Assembly (NCBI RefSeq): GCF_033118175.1
Contig: NC_083697.1
Coordinates: forward strand, 22,790,001-22,854,000
Length of the DNA stretch: 64,000 nt
Origin: Dama dama
Lineage: Eukaryota; Chordata; Mammalia; Artiodactyla; Cervidae
Direction: 5' to 3'
The notes beneath the pieces are model-generated. The model worked only from the letters and a program-made list of their open reading frames with translations. It was not told the DNA's origin and ran no database searches. Both the position numbers and the translations under genes were made by a program. This document shows, in pieces, positions 11,831-24,258 of the stretch. Numbering within the stretch: the stretch's first letter is position 1; every line of letters begins with the position of its first letter.

Positions 11831-12384
11831 AAATGTCTATCAATTTATACCTCTCATCAATGATGCTTCAGAATGCCTCATCTTCCCAACACTGAGTACC
11901 ATTTTAATCTCTGCCTATCTAGTAAGAAAGAAACATTTTAGCTTGCAGTACTAAACTTTGAGTGACGCTGAGAATCCTTACAAATGTTTCTTAGCAACTT
12001 GGGTATCTTTGTTACCTACCCTTTCCCCACAGGATTGTGTGTCCCTTAATAATTTATAAATGTTCATATACATTAAGCAATTTAACAATATTATTATGTG
12101 CTGCCTGTATTTGCTTCAGGTTACTTAACTTTGTTCACGTTGTCTCTTGCTATAGTTTCTCAACTATCATGTAGTAAAATCTTTCATGCTTGACAAAATT
12201 TTAATTCATATTTCATAGAGCCTCTCCTACTCCAATATTATAAAACTACCCATGTTTTCCTCTAGTGCTTTTAATACTTTCATTTTTACATTTATCTTTG
12301 ATCACTATAGAATGTATTTATTTTATCAGTATCATTAAAGTTACCATAACTTAGTATTAATTTTATTAATAGTCTAAACAGTAT

Positions 12385-12595
12385 ACTTTGTGCCACTCAC
12401 TGTTCTAATGTTTTATATATATTCAGTCCTTTATTCCTCCTAACCACCTGAAATAAAGAGTATCATTATAACTACTTTATAATAAGATAAATGAAACAAA
12501 ATTTAAGTTAATAAAGTCACATATTTAGAAAGTAATAGGGCTGGGATTTGATTTAGATAATATGGCTCAAGTCCATGCTTTTAAACAATTATCTG
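12385..12595 (+). mobile_element. MIR SINE
   Basis: GTGCCACTCACTGTTCTAA, the middle with ATAACTACTTTATAATAAG, then GTAATAGGGCTGGGATTTGA and CAAGTCCATGCT match MIR order. Confidence 0.65.
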
Positions 12596-12756
12596 CTGGC
12601 CCTCGCTACACTAAAATCCTACTAGCTTTCTTCAGCCCAGAAGGTCAATTATCTCAAACAATGGAATTCTAGTTTTGGTTCCAAGGGCAAACTTGAATTA
12701 TCCTAGAATCTAATTGGCTTGTCTTTTGGAATGAAATAGGTATCTGTACCTTACCT

Positions 12757-12985
12757 CAAATGAAAAGTGAAGGTAAAAGTCACTTGGTCAAATCTGACTC
12801 TTTGAGACCCCATGGACTGCAGCCTGCCAGGCTCCTCTTTCCGTGGGATTCTCCAGGCAAGAATACTGGAGTTGGCAGCTGTTCCCTTCTTCAGGGGATC
12901 TTCCCAACCCAGGGTTCAAAACCAGGTCTCCCACACTGTAGGTGGATTTTTTACTGTCTGAGCCACCAGGGAAGCCCAAATGAAA
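12757..12985 (-). mobile_element. Bov-tA SINE with target-site duplication
   Basis: SINE 12766-12976 between CAAATGAAA copies (12757-12765 and 12977-12985). Ends GAGCCACCAGGGAAGCC on the plus strand. Sense to SEC24B. Confidence 0.9.
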
Positions 12986-14121
12986 GGATAATCATGTATA
13001 TATATGTACATATATATGTATACACACACACAGATAAGATATATGTATATAAATTTCAAGCTGCTCCAAGTTCACTGACACAAAAGGTGTCACTGTATTC
13101 CTTGCCATAATAATGTATAAAATAGAAAATATGTATTTATAAAAGATACATGAATAATTTCCTTATTCTATTTTCAATTTCTACTAAATCATCTTTAGTA
13201 TTTAGTCATTTAAATACATTCTCCAAAGATAACTCAGACAATCAAGCTGTAAAAAAAAATAACGTCCACACTTCTGTAATTCCAAGTATACAAGGAACCA
13301 AAACTCAGGTAACACTATTTTACTAGGTATATAATTTACTTTTCTTATAGGATATTTCACATGATCATAGTTCACTTAAAAGAATTTATTTACTTAAAAG
13401 GAAACAAGTCTTAATACAAATCTTTCATTAACATGCCTTAAAAAAAAGTGTAAAATGTTCTCCTCTTACTAAATTAGATCTAAAAAAATGGTTTTGCCAC
13501 TCTTCATTATAGCCCCAGAAAACCCAACAATGTACACATTTATTAATCAAGAGATCAGATAAATCTGTTTAAATATCTACTCACTCTATGATTTGATTTG
13601 GCTTATCTATGCTAAATGACCTCTGCAAACAGGACAAGAACCATCATCTTGTCCAAGCTACTCAAATGCCATTCTTCTAAAAATAATAGGGATGTTGGAA
13701 CTGGTAAAATTTATCAGAAGTAAATTACCCACCCAAAAAAGTCTATTTACTTTTCAATCCATCAAGGAAAAGGAAGGTACTTACTTTGTAGAGAGGGTGC
13801 AAAGGTAAGAATAGCTAATTATATGTCGATGCATACCATTTCTTATCAAAATCTAAATGATCCAAGAGTACCCTCCCCCAAAATTCTAGTATAATTTAAC
13901 CAAAATAATATGTGAATTAGCTCTTTTGAAAGTAAAATAATTTTTTGAATGTTTAAAATCAATTTTTAAAAACCTGCACAAAAAAAATTAAAGATCAGTT
14001 TAAACTGAAAGAAAATGCTAGGACAAGAAAATAATTTTAAAAATTTTGTCTTACTGTGACCTAACAAGGTGTGATTTTCTTCAACTTTAAAATGTATTAG
14101 ATAATTCTTAACTTTTTCTTG
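12986..14121. other. Unassigned AT-rich intron 1 DNA
   Basis: A TATA/TACA-rich stretch at 12990-13045 follows the SINE. No gene or named repeat seen in the rest. Confidence 0.5.
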
Positions 14122-14353
14122 GGGTATATTAATAGTGAATGTGTAGTCGCTCAGTCATGTCTGACTCTTTGACTGGACTCTGACTGTAGCCCGCCAGGTT
14201 CCTCTGTCCATGGGATTCTCCAGGCAAGAATCCTAGAGGGGACTGTCATTTCCTACTCCAGGGGATCATCCCAACCCAGGGATTGAACTTGGGTTTCCTA
14301 CACTGCAGGCAGATTCTTTACCATCTGAGCCAACAGGGAAGCCCAGGGTATAT
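14122..14353 (-). mobile_element. Bov-tA SINE
   Basis: Full-length body and tRNA-like head on the minus strand, flanked by GGGTATAT (14122-14129 and 14346-14353). Sense to SEC24B. Confidence 0.9.
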
Positions 14354-14514
14354 ACGAATATTAAAGTTATATTTCTGGGAAATGAGCCTGGGAAAGATCA
14401 CAAATGCACCCATTCTTTTTTTTTTAAAAGAGACTCTGTAAATTATGGGAATTTTACTAGTATTAGCATTTTCATTTACTTATATTCCCGATAATTGCCT
14501 CAGCAACTGTGGCA

Positions 14515-15060
14515 GTTTTAAAACACGGTCGCCAAACTCTTTGACACTGCTGATTAAAGGGTAGGATCTGTCTACTCCTGAATTTGAGCAGGCTATAACA
14601 GCTTCCACCAATAAAGAATGGCAGAAGCAAAGCTGTGTGAATTCCCAGACTCAGTCATAGACAGTTGAGCATCTGTATTGTTTGATAGGATTATTTGCAT
14701 GTGGATCCCTAAGCAACTCCATAAGAAGCCCATTTACTCCACAGCTGCCATGGTCTGAGGATGCCAAAACACACACAGTGGTCACTGCTAGGCACTCTGG
14801 TTTGAAGTACAAGTCTGATATATTCTAGTCTAAGTGCCAGATGTGTGAATAAATGAGCCTTCAAGATCATCCTAATCTCCAGCCATCAAAATCACCTTTG
14901 CATCTTCCCAGCTCTGGCCCTAGGCATTCTAGAGCAGAGAAAAGCCATCTTTGCGGTGCCCTGCTCAAAGTCTTAGCTCAACACAATCTGTGAGCATAAT
15001 GGTTGTTTAACCCCTAAATTCTGTTGTAATTTATTATGGAGTAATAGCAACTAGAATAGC
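14515..15060 (+). mobile_element. MaLR-type LTR (MLT1-like)
   Basis: CACTGCTGATTAAAGGGT, CAATAAAGAATGGCAGAAGC, GCCAGATGTGTGAATAAATG and the TTATTATGGAGTAATAGCAA end follow MLT1 layout. Diverged. Confidence 0.55.
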
Positions 15061-15064
15061 AATT

Positions 15065-15420
15065 ACTATTTTTAAAAATTCAGGATTCAGATTCTAAAGC
15101 CAAAATACTATTTTCAACAGCACACACAAAAAGTAGTACTAAAAATACAAATCTAATGAAATATGTGAAGAATCTATATGTAGAAAACTAGAAAACACTG
15201 ATGAAAGAAATCAAGGACTTAAGTAAATGGAATGATATACCATCTTTGTGGACAGGAAGGCTTGACATTAAGATGTAAATTATCTTAATTTTGATCTTTA
15301 GATTCAATACAATCCCAACAAAAACACATGGAAGGCTTTTTTTAAAAATAGATACCAACAAGATGATTCTAAAATTTCTAAGGAAAGGCAAGGTACTAAA
15401 ATAGCAAAAAAAAAAAAAAA
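15065..15420 (+). mobile_element. Old L1 ORF2 fragment
   Basis: GTAGAAAACTAGAAAACACT, GGAATGATATACCATCTTTG, TCAATACAATCCCAACAAAA and ATTTCTAAGGAAAGGCAAGG are an L1 ORF2 stretch with stops, ended by an A-run (15405-15420). Confidence 0.65.
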
Positions 15421-15504
15421 GCTTTGACGAAGAATAGCAGATTGTTAGTTCCTTGTTTAAAGCTTTCTAATAGTTTCTCTTGCCATTAAGAATAATTCAA
15501 ATTC

Positions 15505-16020
15505 TCTAATATGGTCTGTAAGATAGTGGGAGACAGGATAATCCCTCCCTCACCCCACGTCCATGTCCTAATCCCTAGAAGCAGTGAAAATGCTAGGTTA
15601 CATGGCAGAGGGGTGGTAACATTAGAGATAGCATTAGGGCTGTTAGCCAGTGGACCTTCGAAGAGGGAATATATAATCCAGGTAAGCGCCACATAATCAT
15701 GAGAGTCCTTAAAAGGGGAAGAGGGAGGCAGAAGAGACTCAGAAGGAGCCGTGACTACAGAAGACTCCTCTGAGAGAGGCAATGTTGCTGGCTCTGAAGA
15801 TGGAAAGAGTGGCCAAGAGCCAAGGAATGGGCACAGCCTCTGGAAGCTGGAAAAGGCAAAGAAATGGGTTCTCTCCTAGAGCCTCTGGAAGGGAACGCAG
15901 CCCTAATGACACCTCGATTTTAGTCCAGTTAGACTTCCAACCTGCAGAAGATGGATTGATGTTGTTTTAAGCCACAGTCTGTGGTCATCTGTTACAGCAG
16001 CAGAGATAAAACCAACGCAA
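15505..16020 (+). mobile_element. MaLR-type LTR
   Basis: GTCCATGTCCTAATCCCTAG, TTGCTGGCTCTGAAGATGGA, GGCCAAGAGCCAAGGAATGG, CCTCTGGAAGCTGGAAAAGG and the TTGTTTTAAGCCACAGTCTG end form a clear MaLR-like LTR. The open frames within are incidental. Confidence 0.7.
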
Positions 16021-16034
16021 AGACTTTTTATGCT

Positions 16035-16270
16035 CTGACCCCTGCCCGGCTTGTGTGTGTGCTTGTGTTCACTGCTACGCTGTGTCCGGCTGTGACCCCA
16101 TGGTCTGCAGCGCACCAGGCTCCTCTGCCCGTGGGCTCCCCCAAGTAAGAACACTGGAGGGGGTTGCCATTTCCTTCTCCAGGGGCTCTTCCCCACCCAG
16201 GGATCGAACCCGTGTCTCCTGCATTGGCAGGCAGATCCTTTACCACTGAGCCACTGGGGAAACCTCGACC
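16035..16270 (-). mobile_element. Bov-tA SINE
   Basis: Bov-A body (GGAGGGGGTTGCCATTTCC) and tRNA-like head (GGGATCGAACCCGTGTCTCC) read on the plus strand as the complement. Preceded by a short TG-run. Sense to SEC24B. Confidence 0.9.
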
Positions 16271-16694
16271 ACTCACCGCTCACCACTCCTCCTTTTCACA
16301 GTGATTTCCTAAAGGTACACCTTAATATACTGCAAGTCCTCACATGAGTTTGCCACACTTTGATCAATAAAATGTATTAACAGCTCTGCTACAACTACAA
16401 ACGCCGAGTGTTGTGATGAAGTGACACAGAATGCCGAGCTGGTAAAGAAGTATAACTTGCCACAAGAAAAGCAAAGGAGCCACAGCACAACGTCAGGTAC
16501 GGCTGCAGGCTAGAGCTTTGTGTCAAAAGGCCATCAAAGGGGTTGCTAGGGCAGAATATTAAGTTGCCTTATAAAGACTTCTGAAGAGGATCATGTTAAT
16601 ATAGTTTTCCTGGAACTTGCTGTTTTAAAATACATGTGTTCTAAGTTTAACTCCTTCAAGAATGTCACCAAAAACTTCAGCACTAAAGTAGCCA
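16271..16694. other. Unassigned intron 1 DNA
   Basis: No gene or named repeat recognised. Confidence 0.5.
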
Positions 16695-17085
16695 TGAGTG
16701 AAAAAGCTGAAAATCTCTATTCCACATATACTTACTCTTAGCACAGAGAGTTATCAAGTCATGCTTGTTCACTTCCAACTGTTCACACAGGCTCTTCCTT
16801 CTACCCGGAACCTTCAAGGTCCCCTTCTACCCGCTTCACCTGACCAACTCTTACTCATCCTTCAGCACTCAGCTCTTCCTCTAGAAAACATTCTGCAATT
16901 CTACAAGTCCATGCCCGCTTAATGTTGTACTACAGTATATCGGACCTCTGTGACAGTGCTTTCCACATGGAACTGTAACTAAGTGTACACTCTATACGTC
17001 AAAAACCTGGGCCTACTTTGCTCTCGGCTCTATCATATCCTTAAGGCTTAGGACAGTGACTGGCTCATGGAGTCCACTGCTGTAT
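16695..17085 (+). mobile_element. L2 LINE fragment
   Basis: CAGGCTCTTCCTTCTACCCG, ACTCTTACTCATCCTTCAGC, TCTAGAAAACATTCTGCAAT and the later TTAGGACAGTGACTGGCTCA follow L2 3' text. Confidence 0.7.
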
Positions 17086-17169
17086 TTTTTAAGAAAAAAA
17101 AAAAGTGCAGTAAATAATCATCAAATATTTCTGTATCAGGCATTTATCTCATCACAATTATCAACAACT

Positions 17170-17411
17170 ACATGATATTTAAGGGCTTCCCTGGTGGCTC
17201 AGTGGTAAAGAATCCGCCTGCCAATGCAGGAGACTTAAGAGATGCAGGTTCAATATCTGGGTTGGGAAGGTCCCCTGGAGAAGGAAATGGCAACCCACTC
17301 TAGTATTCTTGCCTGGGAAACCTCATGGACAGGAGGCTGGTGTGGTCCATGAGGTCCCAAAGAGTCAGACACGACTGAGCGATTGTATGCATGCATGCAC
17401 ATGATATTTAA
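17170..17411 (+). mobile_element. Bov-tA SINE with target-site duplication
   Basis: SINE 17183-17398 between ACATGATATTTAA copies (17170-17182 and 17399-17411). Starts GGGCTTCCCTGGTGGCTCAG. Antisense to SEC24B, so it forms an inverted pair with the SINEs at 9356-16270. Confidence 0.95.
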
Positions 17412-17614
17412 AGAGAAAGAATTCAAAACTTAATATTTATACTCTACTACCAGAACAAATTACAAGTCTGAATATTTTTTTCTCTGCCATTCTACACTTT
17501 TTATTCTTTAGTAGTTCAAGTATAAGAACACTCAAAACAAAAGGAAAGTAAAAATCTACTGCATTTCATTGCATCTAAAGTGTTTTGACATTGCCGCTTT
17601 TTTTCCTTCTTACT

Positions 17615-18070
17615 AGATGTATGAGTTTCCCAGTACAAATGTAATAAATTACTACAAATATAGTGGCTTAAAATAGTACAAATTTATTACTTTACAGTTT
17701 GGAAGTCAGAAGTCCAAAATCAGTTTCATTGGGCTAATGTTAAGGTGTCATGGGCAAAGCTGGTTCTTTCTGAAGCCTGAGAGAATCCATTTTCTTACCT
17801 TGTTCAGTTTCTAACAGTCACCTGCATTCCTTGGCTTGTGGCCCCTTCCCTCCATCTTCAAAGTACATCATTCTAACCTCTGCTCCTGTGGTCTTGTTCC
17901 TTTCTCTGTAGGCTGACTCCTCCAGTTTCCAGTAAGGATGGTTGCAAGTATATCAGGCCCTCCCAGATCCAGGATAATCTCCCCAGCTCTAATCACAGCT
18001 GCAAAGGTTTTAGATGGTCAGCCTGACTGATATTATCATACACAAGTGAGACACAGCCTCTGATTTTCTA
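17615..18070 (-). mobile_element. MaLR-type LTR
   Basis: The inverse of the LTR at 15505-16020: AATAGTACAAATTTATTACT, GAAGTCAGAAGTCCAAAATC, GGCTTGTGGCCCCTTCCCTC, GATCCAGGATAATCTCCCC. The same family sits in opposite orientations 1.6 kb apart. Confidence 0.65.
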
Positions 18071-18454
18071 TAAGCACCCTTGCTATCCTTATTGAGAGAA
18101 AATTATCACAAAATCTACCCAAAGGATAGATTTGCCTCAGTGACATAATTTCCTTCCTGAGATCAGATTCTCACCAAAGGAAAACTGATTCTATCCCTGC
18201 TTCATGCAAACTCGATATGAAAATCAAAATTTACACAGCAAGTATTTTATGGAACATCTAGTCACTATACGAAAAAAATCATAGGCTCTTAAATGTTTCC
18301 TCATTCCCCTCATTCCATAGAGAAGTAAAATTTTGAATATAAAAATGTTTGCTTCATTAGTCCTTTCCTGAATTGAAAAGACTGAATTAATTCAGGAGAA
18401 ATTGAATTCCTGAATCAAATTCCTGAAATTTAAAAAATTTCAACATTTAAAAAA
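18071..18454. other. Unassigned intron 1 DNA
   Basis: No gene seen. AATTGAATTCCTGAATC-like short direct repeats lie at about 18370-18430. Confidence 0.5.
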
Positions 18455-18595
18455 AAATTTATTTCATTTTTTATTTTTTGGTCAGGCCACACAACATGCA
18501 GGATCTTAGTTTCCCAACTAGGGATCGAACCTGCATCCCCTGCAGAGGAAGTGCAGGGTACTAACCATAGGACTGCCAGGAATTCCAGAATTTCA
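18455..18595 (-). mobile_element. tRNA-derived SINE (CHR type)
   Basis: CAGGATCTTAGTTTCCCAAC, AGGGATCGAACCTGCATCCC and CCATAGGACTGCCAGGAATT are the antisense of the artiodactyl tRNA-Glu-like SINE, with its T-run at the left. Confidence 0.8.
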
Positions 18596-19354
18596 ACTTT
18601 TTAAAAAAGACAGATTAAAAAGTTTTTATTATCTTCAAAAGGACATCAAGGTCAGCAAACTACAAGCACCTCTGTCCTACTGAAATACAATTCATACTAA
18701 TTTGGGAAAGTAATTACATTACTAAACATTTATTTCATTCATTGCTGAACTATCAAGAAATAATTCAATATTCAGCCTATATGTAGTTTAACAATCATCT
18801 TTATTAAAACATTGCTGAGCCAGTTGGTGAACACTCACAGTCCTGACCCTGCTTCCCTGTTACATCCCACCATGCTGGTCCCTTGCCCCAGACCCACTCA
18901 CGATCCAGCAACTGAAGGAGTAATCCAGGCGCATTACAGCCTGACACAGTTCTGCGCCAGTGTCAAGACTGGGATCTACTCAGTGGTCAGTACGTTAAGT
19001 ACTAATTACTAAATATTTTGAATATAAAGTATCAATAATATTGCTAAAATACATTTTTAATGAGCATAAAATGTATACAGACATATACAGCTCTAAAAAG
19101 TCTGCAATTATAACCCTAGTGATTTAAAAAATGGGGAGTCTGAATGACATCTCATTACCCTGGATTATTCTTCCTGATGGAAGGCTAACAGCTACAAAGG
19201 TAACTGTTCCAGTCACGCCTGGCAGACAGAGCCTATGGAACCATTTAGACGAACTCTCACTGCACTAAGTATAGATTATTCCTGCCACTCCATCGGTTGT
19301 CCTCTTGGATGCCATCATAATGACTGCTAAGAGTAAAGGGACCAAAAGAAAACC
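18596..19354. other. Unassigned intron 1 DNA
   Basis: No gene or repeat that I can name. Confidence 0.5.
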
Positions 19355-19560
19355 AATATTGGTTGAAAACATACTACATGCCACGTACTATGCTTTTCTA
19401 TCCATAATCTTATATAATTCTCATAAAATCCTGTGAAGTATCACTATCATCACTTTACAAACAAACAAGGATGTGAAAGGTTACTAATTCATACAATTTC
19501 ACACAGTTCGGAAGTAGTGAAGATGCCAGTCAGTGAAGGTTCCAAACCCATTTCACAATA
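19355..19560 (+). mobile_element. MIR SINE
   Basis: ACATGCCACGTACTATGC, TAATTCTCATAAAATCCTGT, CACTTTACAAACAAACAAGG and CACACAGTTCGGAAGTAG match MIR. Confidence 0.65.
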
Positions 19561-19990
19561 CCTATTTCTCAGAAACACTAGGAAAAACAAGCGAGTTAGG
19601 ACTTGGCTACGGTCTAGGCAAGGCAATTTTACTACTCCCTCTTGCTTCCCTATTTTATCTCCCTTTTCCTCAATTCCTTTTCCTGGCAGCATTCGGCACG
19701 CAATTGTAGAAAACTTAAAACCCCTCTTCCCGCAAACCAGCTAGCTGAGGTAGTGGCCTACTGGAGGAAACCTTCCAAGAGCAGATTCTTTGTGGGGAGG
19801 GCTGGACAGTGTGAGAAAATTAGTAGCCAAGTTCACATACTCCATTGAGTGCCTATCGCATGCTGCCACTGGGAACATGAGGAGGAAAACTCACATGGTC
19901 TCTGCTGCCTGAAGAATTTATATCCTGGTGTTTTGAAGGAAATGAAATGAAGGAGCCCCTCATTTGCAAAGCATCTCATTTTACTAAACA
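19561..19990. other. Unassigned intron 1 DNA
   Basis: No gene or named repeat recognised. The open frames here are short. Confidence 0.5.
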
Positions 19991-20145
19991 CCAGGTACTT
20001 TAAAAAACAGCACCTCATTTAATGTAATCTTCTCAACAACCCTAAGAGGAAGGTATTATTATCCTCTGAAGCCCAGAGATGTTAAGTAATTTTCTCCACA
20101 AAACCCTGGGCTGTAACAGAACCTACACCTTTTTTCACTAGCCTA
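19991..20145 (+). mobile_element. MIR SINE
   Basis: CACCAGGTACTTTAAAAAAC, CTCAACAACCCTAAGAGGAA and GCCCAGAGATGTTAAGTAAT are MIR text. Confidence 0.65.
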
Positions 20146-20811
20146 CACTTTCTGGCAATTCTGAGTATGCTTAACCTACTGGAAATAATAGCAGCTTCCT
20201 CAGGGCTGAATACAAGATCTGCTCTAACACGCAGTGCTAACTCTGAAGATGCTCTCATTTCTAGGAAAGTCCATTGAAGATTGGCTCAAAATCCCTTCTA
20301 TTTCAACGTCTTTAGCATCTAATACTTCAGGGTTTACAGATCAATCAGAAAGATGGAAGTTAGCTGAAATACTGGGATCAGTGGCAATGAATGTGATCTA
20401 CAAAAATTATTACACATATTATCTCAGAAATTGAGGGGGAGGTGTGGGGTGGGAATGAAAATATAAAATAACTAAAACAACACAACAACAAAAAGTAAAA
20501 ACAATCCAGACACTTGCGTATATATTTTATAAGATCCTTGAGACATCTATTAACCAGTTTAGGAGGAAATTATGTATGCAGAAAGTTATATTATACCATA
20601 GCACTGTCTTCAAGAGAGGACCAGATGCTTCTGGTTGGCTATAAAGGAAGACTAGAAACTTGAGACAAAGACACTGCTCTGATCAAAAAGGACGTACTTC
20701 AGATACACTAGTATCTGTATGTACACTTGTATGATTTTAAATTTTGCATGTGCTCTCAAAGTTGAACTGTTTCCTATAACCCACCAGATAGTATTCCTGA
20801 GTGAAAGGTAT
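20146..20811. other. Unassigned intron 1 DNA
   Basis: No gene or named repeat recognised. Confidence 0.5.
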
Positions 20812-20975
20812 GTTTATGTAATGCTGCTGCTGCTGCTGCTGCTGCTAAGTCACTTCAGTCGTGTCTGACTCTGTGTGACCCCATAGACAGCAGCCCACCA
20901 GGCTCCCCGTCCCTGGGATTCTCCAGGCAAGAACACTGGAGTGGGGTGCCATTTCCTTCTCCAGTTTATGTAATG
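20812..20975 (-). mobile_element. Bov-A2 monomer with target-site duplication
   Basis: SINE 20824-20963 between GTTTATGTAATG copies (20812-20823 and 20964-20975). It carries the (GCT)n end and a single Bov-A unit. Sense to SEC24B. Confidence 0.95.
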
Positions 20976-21263
20976 AAGTCTAATAATAAAGTAATGAAGT
21001 CTGATAATTCCCATTACTATCTCATCTTTCTTGCATTATGGACAATAAAATGATAAAACTGCCGATAGTATCATTCTTGGGAAAGGCACATGGTAGGAAG
21101 AAAACACATTTTCATTTGAAAATGAGCACCATTTGCTTCCTAAAAGAAGAATCAGAAAGCAGAGTTTTACTGATAAATCTGAGTGCCCCCCACCAAAACA
21201 AACAAACAAACAAAAAACCACTTCTAAAATACCTCTTTCAATTTAAGTCAACTGGGAGAAATT

Positions 21264-21498
21264 ATGGAGTTATGCCAGGTTGCCTGGTGGCTCAAAGTAA
21301 AGAATCTGCCTGCCAATGCAGGAGATGTGGGTGCAGTCCCTTGGTTGGGAAGAGTCCCTCGACAAGGAAATGGCAACCCATTCCAGTATTCTTGCCTTCA
21401 AAATCCCATGGATGGAGGAGCTTGGCAGGCTACAGTCCACAGACCCAAAAAGAATTAGACATGACTTAGCAACTAAACAACAACAATGGGGTTATGCC
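21264..21498 (+). mobile_element. Bov-tA SINE with target-site duplication
   Basis: SINE 21277-21485 between near-identical copies ATGGAGTTATGCC (21264-21276) and ATGGGGTTATGCC (21486-21498). Antisense to SEC24B, inverted to the Bov-A2 300 bp away. Confidence 0.9.
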
Positions 21499-22559
21499 GT
21501 AATTACCAGGATATTATTCACTCAGTCTTTCCTTATTTGAGGACTCTGTTTTGGAAGGACTCTTAAAAGGCAAAGTGTAAGCTGAAAAATATTCAACTAA
21601 TACTTTCTATGAAAATACAATGATTCTAAACTGCCCATATGCTGCTCAGTGAAAAACTGAAGTACAGAAATGTAACTCCAAGGAATAAAGTTCAAAAAGA
21701 AATAATTCACAAACTCAAAGAAGTCAAATCGTATCTTCAAATAAGTGGGGGGGGTGGGGTGGAGGAATAAGTGGGGAAAGTATGTTAACAGCTAAACACA
21801 GAAAACAAGGAAAAATATTAATGAAGTCTGGGCTTCTGCCTCCCAACCCTTTCCAAAGTCAAAGTTTCCAGTAAGAGACTTCTTAGAGTCTGTTAATAGA
21901 AAGAGATCTGGACTTGAAACTAGAAAAACTGTATTAGACTTCATTTAACAAATGAAACTATAACTTGTTCTAGGCCTCGAAAATGCTGAGTATACAGCGG
22001 TGAACAGGATACAGCCAGTCACCCTCAAGAAGCTTATACAGGCATTGGTGAAAAACACCCATCCAAAACTTTCTGGATCTTGATTTTATCTGTTTAATTA
22101 GGGAATCGAACTAGGTGTCTTACAGGCTGTACTCCAAAAACACCTGGACCTCCACCTCTATTTTAACCACAACAGCTCTGCTTTTTTCAGATGTCTGTAG
22201 CAGGGCTCTACAAATTCCTCTGGGAAAAGAAATCTGTTTTTAAAAATGTTTGATAAACACTAAAGTAAGTGATTGGTAGGTACCACTCCAGTTTTACAAC
22301 TGTCTTCTGTGATGTTTCAAACTCATACTTCTGATCTATTTCTTTTTCATCACGCCTGGAATTCCACAGAGATATAAAAAGGCAAACTAGTTTATGCAGG
22401 ACTGAAGAATCAATCACAAACCCAAATGATTGCTTAACCGTTATCTATGGATTCCAAAAGCAAAAGTTACTTTTCTCTGAGATTAACAAGCAAAACAAAA
22501 ACAGATTTGATCTTATTTATCTACTTAAGCCACTTATTTTCACAAAAACAAACAAAAAT
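21499..22559. other. Unassigned intron 1 DNA
   Basis: No gene. A G-rich run lies at 21746-21761. A MIR/L2-era fragment may lie at 21965-22045. Confidence 0.5.
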
Positions 22560-22860
22560 TAACTCTAGTTCTTTATCTTAATTTCCAAATTCCTTAACAC
22601 TCAAGACCTTTCTGTAATCTGGCCCCTTTCAAGTATTGTTTTCAGCTTTAATCCCTTGGGTTTTCCCTCTCACCTGGCACTCTTTTTGCTTCTTGGTTCC
22701 TAAATTTTTCAACTTTGGTTCATGTCCCTGCAACAGCCCTCCCCTCCTACCTCTACCTGTCAAATTCCTCAAGGTCATAACCAACTTGAATGTCACCAAA
22801 ATACATGTCAATTTAGGAGGAAGGCAGGGATTTTGTTTTATCTACTAGGCTAATCTCGAG
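22560..22860 (+). mobile_element. L2-like ancient repeat
   Basis: AAGACCTTTCTGTAATCTGG, CCCTCTCACCTGGCACTC and CCTGTCAAATTCCTCAAGG resemble the L2-like text at 4590-4880, further along. The open frames are relics. Confidence 0.45.
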
Positions 22861-23974
22861 TCCCCAACTGCAAGCATGCAACAAATGCTGAAATGAATTC
22901 TATCAAAGGAAAGTAATGATTATAAACAGTAGAAAGCAAGCATCATTTATATCTGGCTTCTAAATGTATTAACTGATTTTTTACATATTTAACATCTTGA
23001 TTACAACTGATATCCTGTCACTCCTTGAGTATTCACAAAATTTGTAAGACTAAGGCAAATATTTGTCACCTTAAAAATTGTACACTAGGACAATAATGCA
23101 TAATCAGAAAATCAAGAAAAGACACAATCCTTGGATCACTATTAAGCATGGATTTACAATATTATAAAAGACTGGGGATCTCTTCTTTCAGTTCTTCCAC
23201 ACACAAAGCTATTTCAAAAACTAAACAAAAACAAGAATTTATGCTAAGTTTACAGGAAGAAAAACTGCTCAAAAATAATATCTTCATGTTTGTTCAGGGC
23301 AGAAGAACAAAACCTACTACACTGACCAGAAAAAGTACTGCATGTAACACTGACAACTATGGCTGATCCAAAGGATTATGAAGACTAAGCCATCACGTTT
23401 GACTTACAAAAAAAAAAAAAAAAAAAAACCTCAACTTCTGGTTCTCAGGATAAACGATAAACTGCAAGCGTGAACAGCATCAGCTATAAAAATTAAATGT
23501 TCGCTGAACTGATTTATAAAGTCCAGTAAGTTTTCACTAGCAGACTGGGTAAAATAGGTCAGTCCAACAATCATTTGAAGAGCACCACCAGACTTTGTTC
23601 TCTTATACAAACAGAGAACCAGACATATTCTTGTAAAGTATTCAGTCAATTAGTTTCGAGCGTTCTCATCGGAAATATTACCGTTTATACAGAGCGGGCC
23701 CCTCTTCCCGGGCCCCATCCACTAACTGAAGGAATGGATATTCTACAAGCATCATTTTTCAGCGGAGACTGTTACGTCCCCAAAGCCCACGACCTTAGTC
23801 TGAAAGCGGCCTTCACGTTGCAATGCCTGCTGCCGGTATGAAGGCCTTGCCTCAAACAGGGCCAACTCTGGCACGTTTTTGTTTCTGAAAGTGAAGCTGG
23901 GGGACGGGGGAGAGGCGGGGGACACCCAGATCTAAAAGTATTCGTTTAAATCCGTTTGACACCTGCTCCTTTTC
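22861..23974. other. Unassigned intron 1 DNA
   Basis: A 21-bp A-run sits at 23408-23428. GC content rises from about 23690 towards the CpG island. No exon recognised. Confidence 0.5.
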
Positions 23975-24258
23975 AAACACAACCAGCCAGTTCCAGGCGC
24001 TCGAGTAGCGGCCGCAGCAGCAACGACAGATCTCGAAGGCCGAACTGGGTCAGGGTTCCAGTTACACTCGGGTTGCCTATTTACACCCTTTGTCTACAAA
24101 CTTGAGCACTAACTGAAGTTTCCTTCCAGGCAGCGTGCTCGCCGGGCCTCAGAAATCAGAGCAATTTTCCCCGAGACAGGAAGGGCACAACCCTCCTCAG
24201 CTCCATGGCTACAAGCAGCCTTCGCCGGACCACGCACTCTGCGGCCCCGGGTCTCTCC

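Noticed and set aside
16028..16286. Repeated peptides such as GFPSGSVVKDLPANAGDTGS across the window
   Set aside because: They are translations of Bov-tA SINEs, not a gene family.
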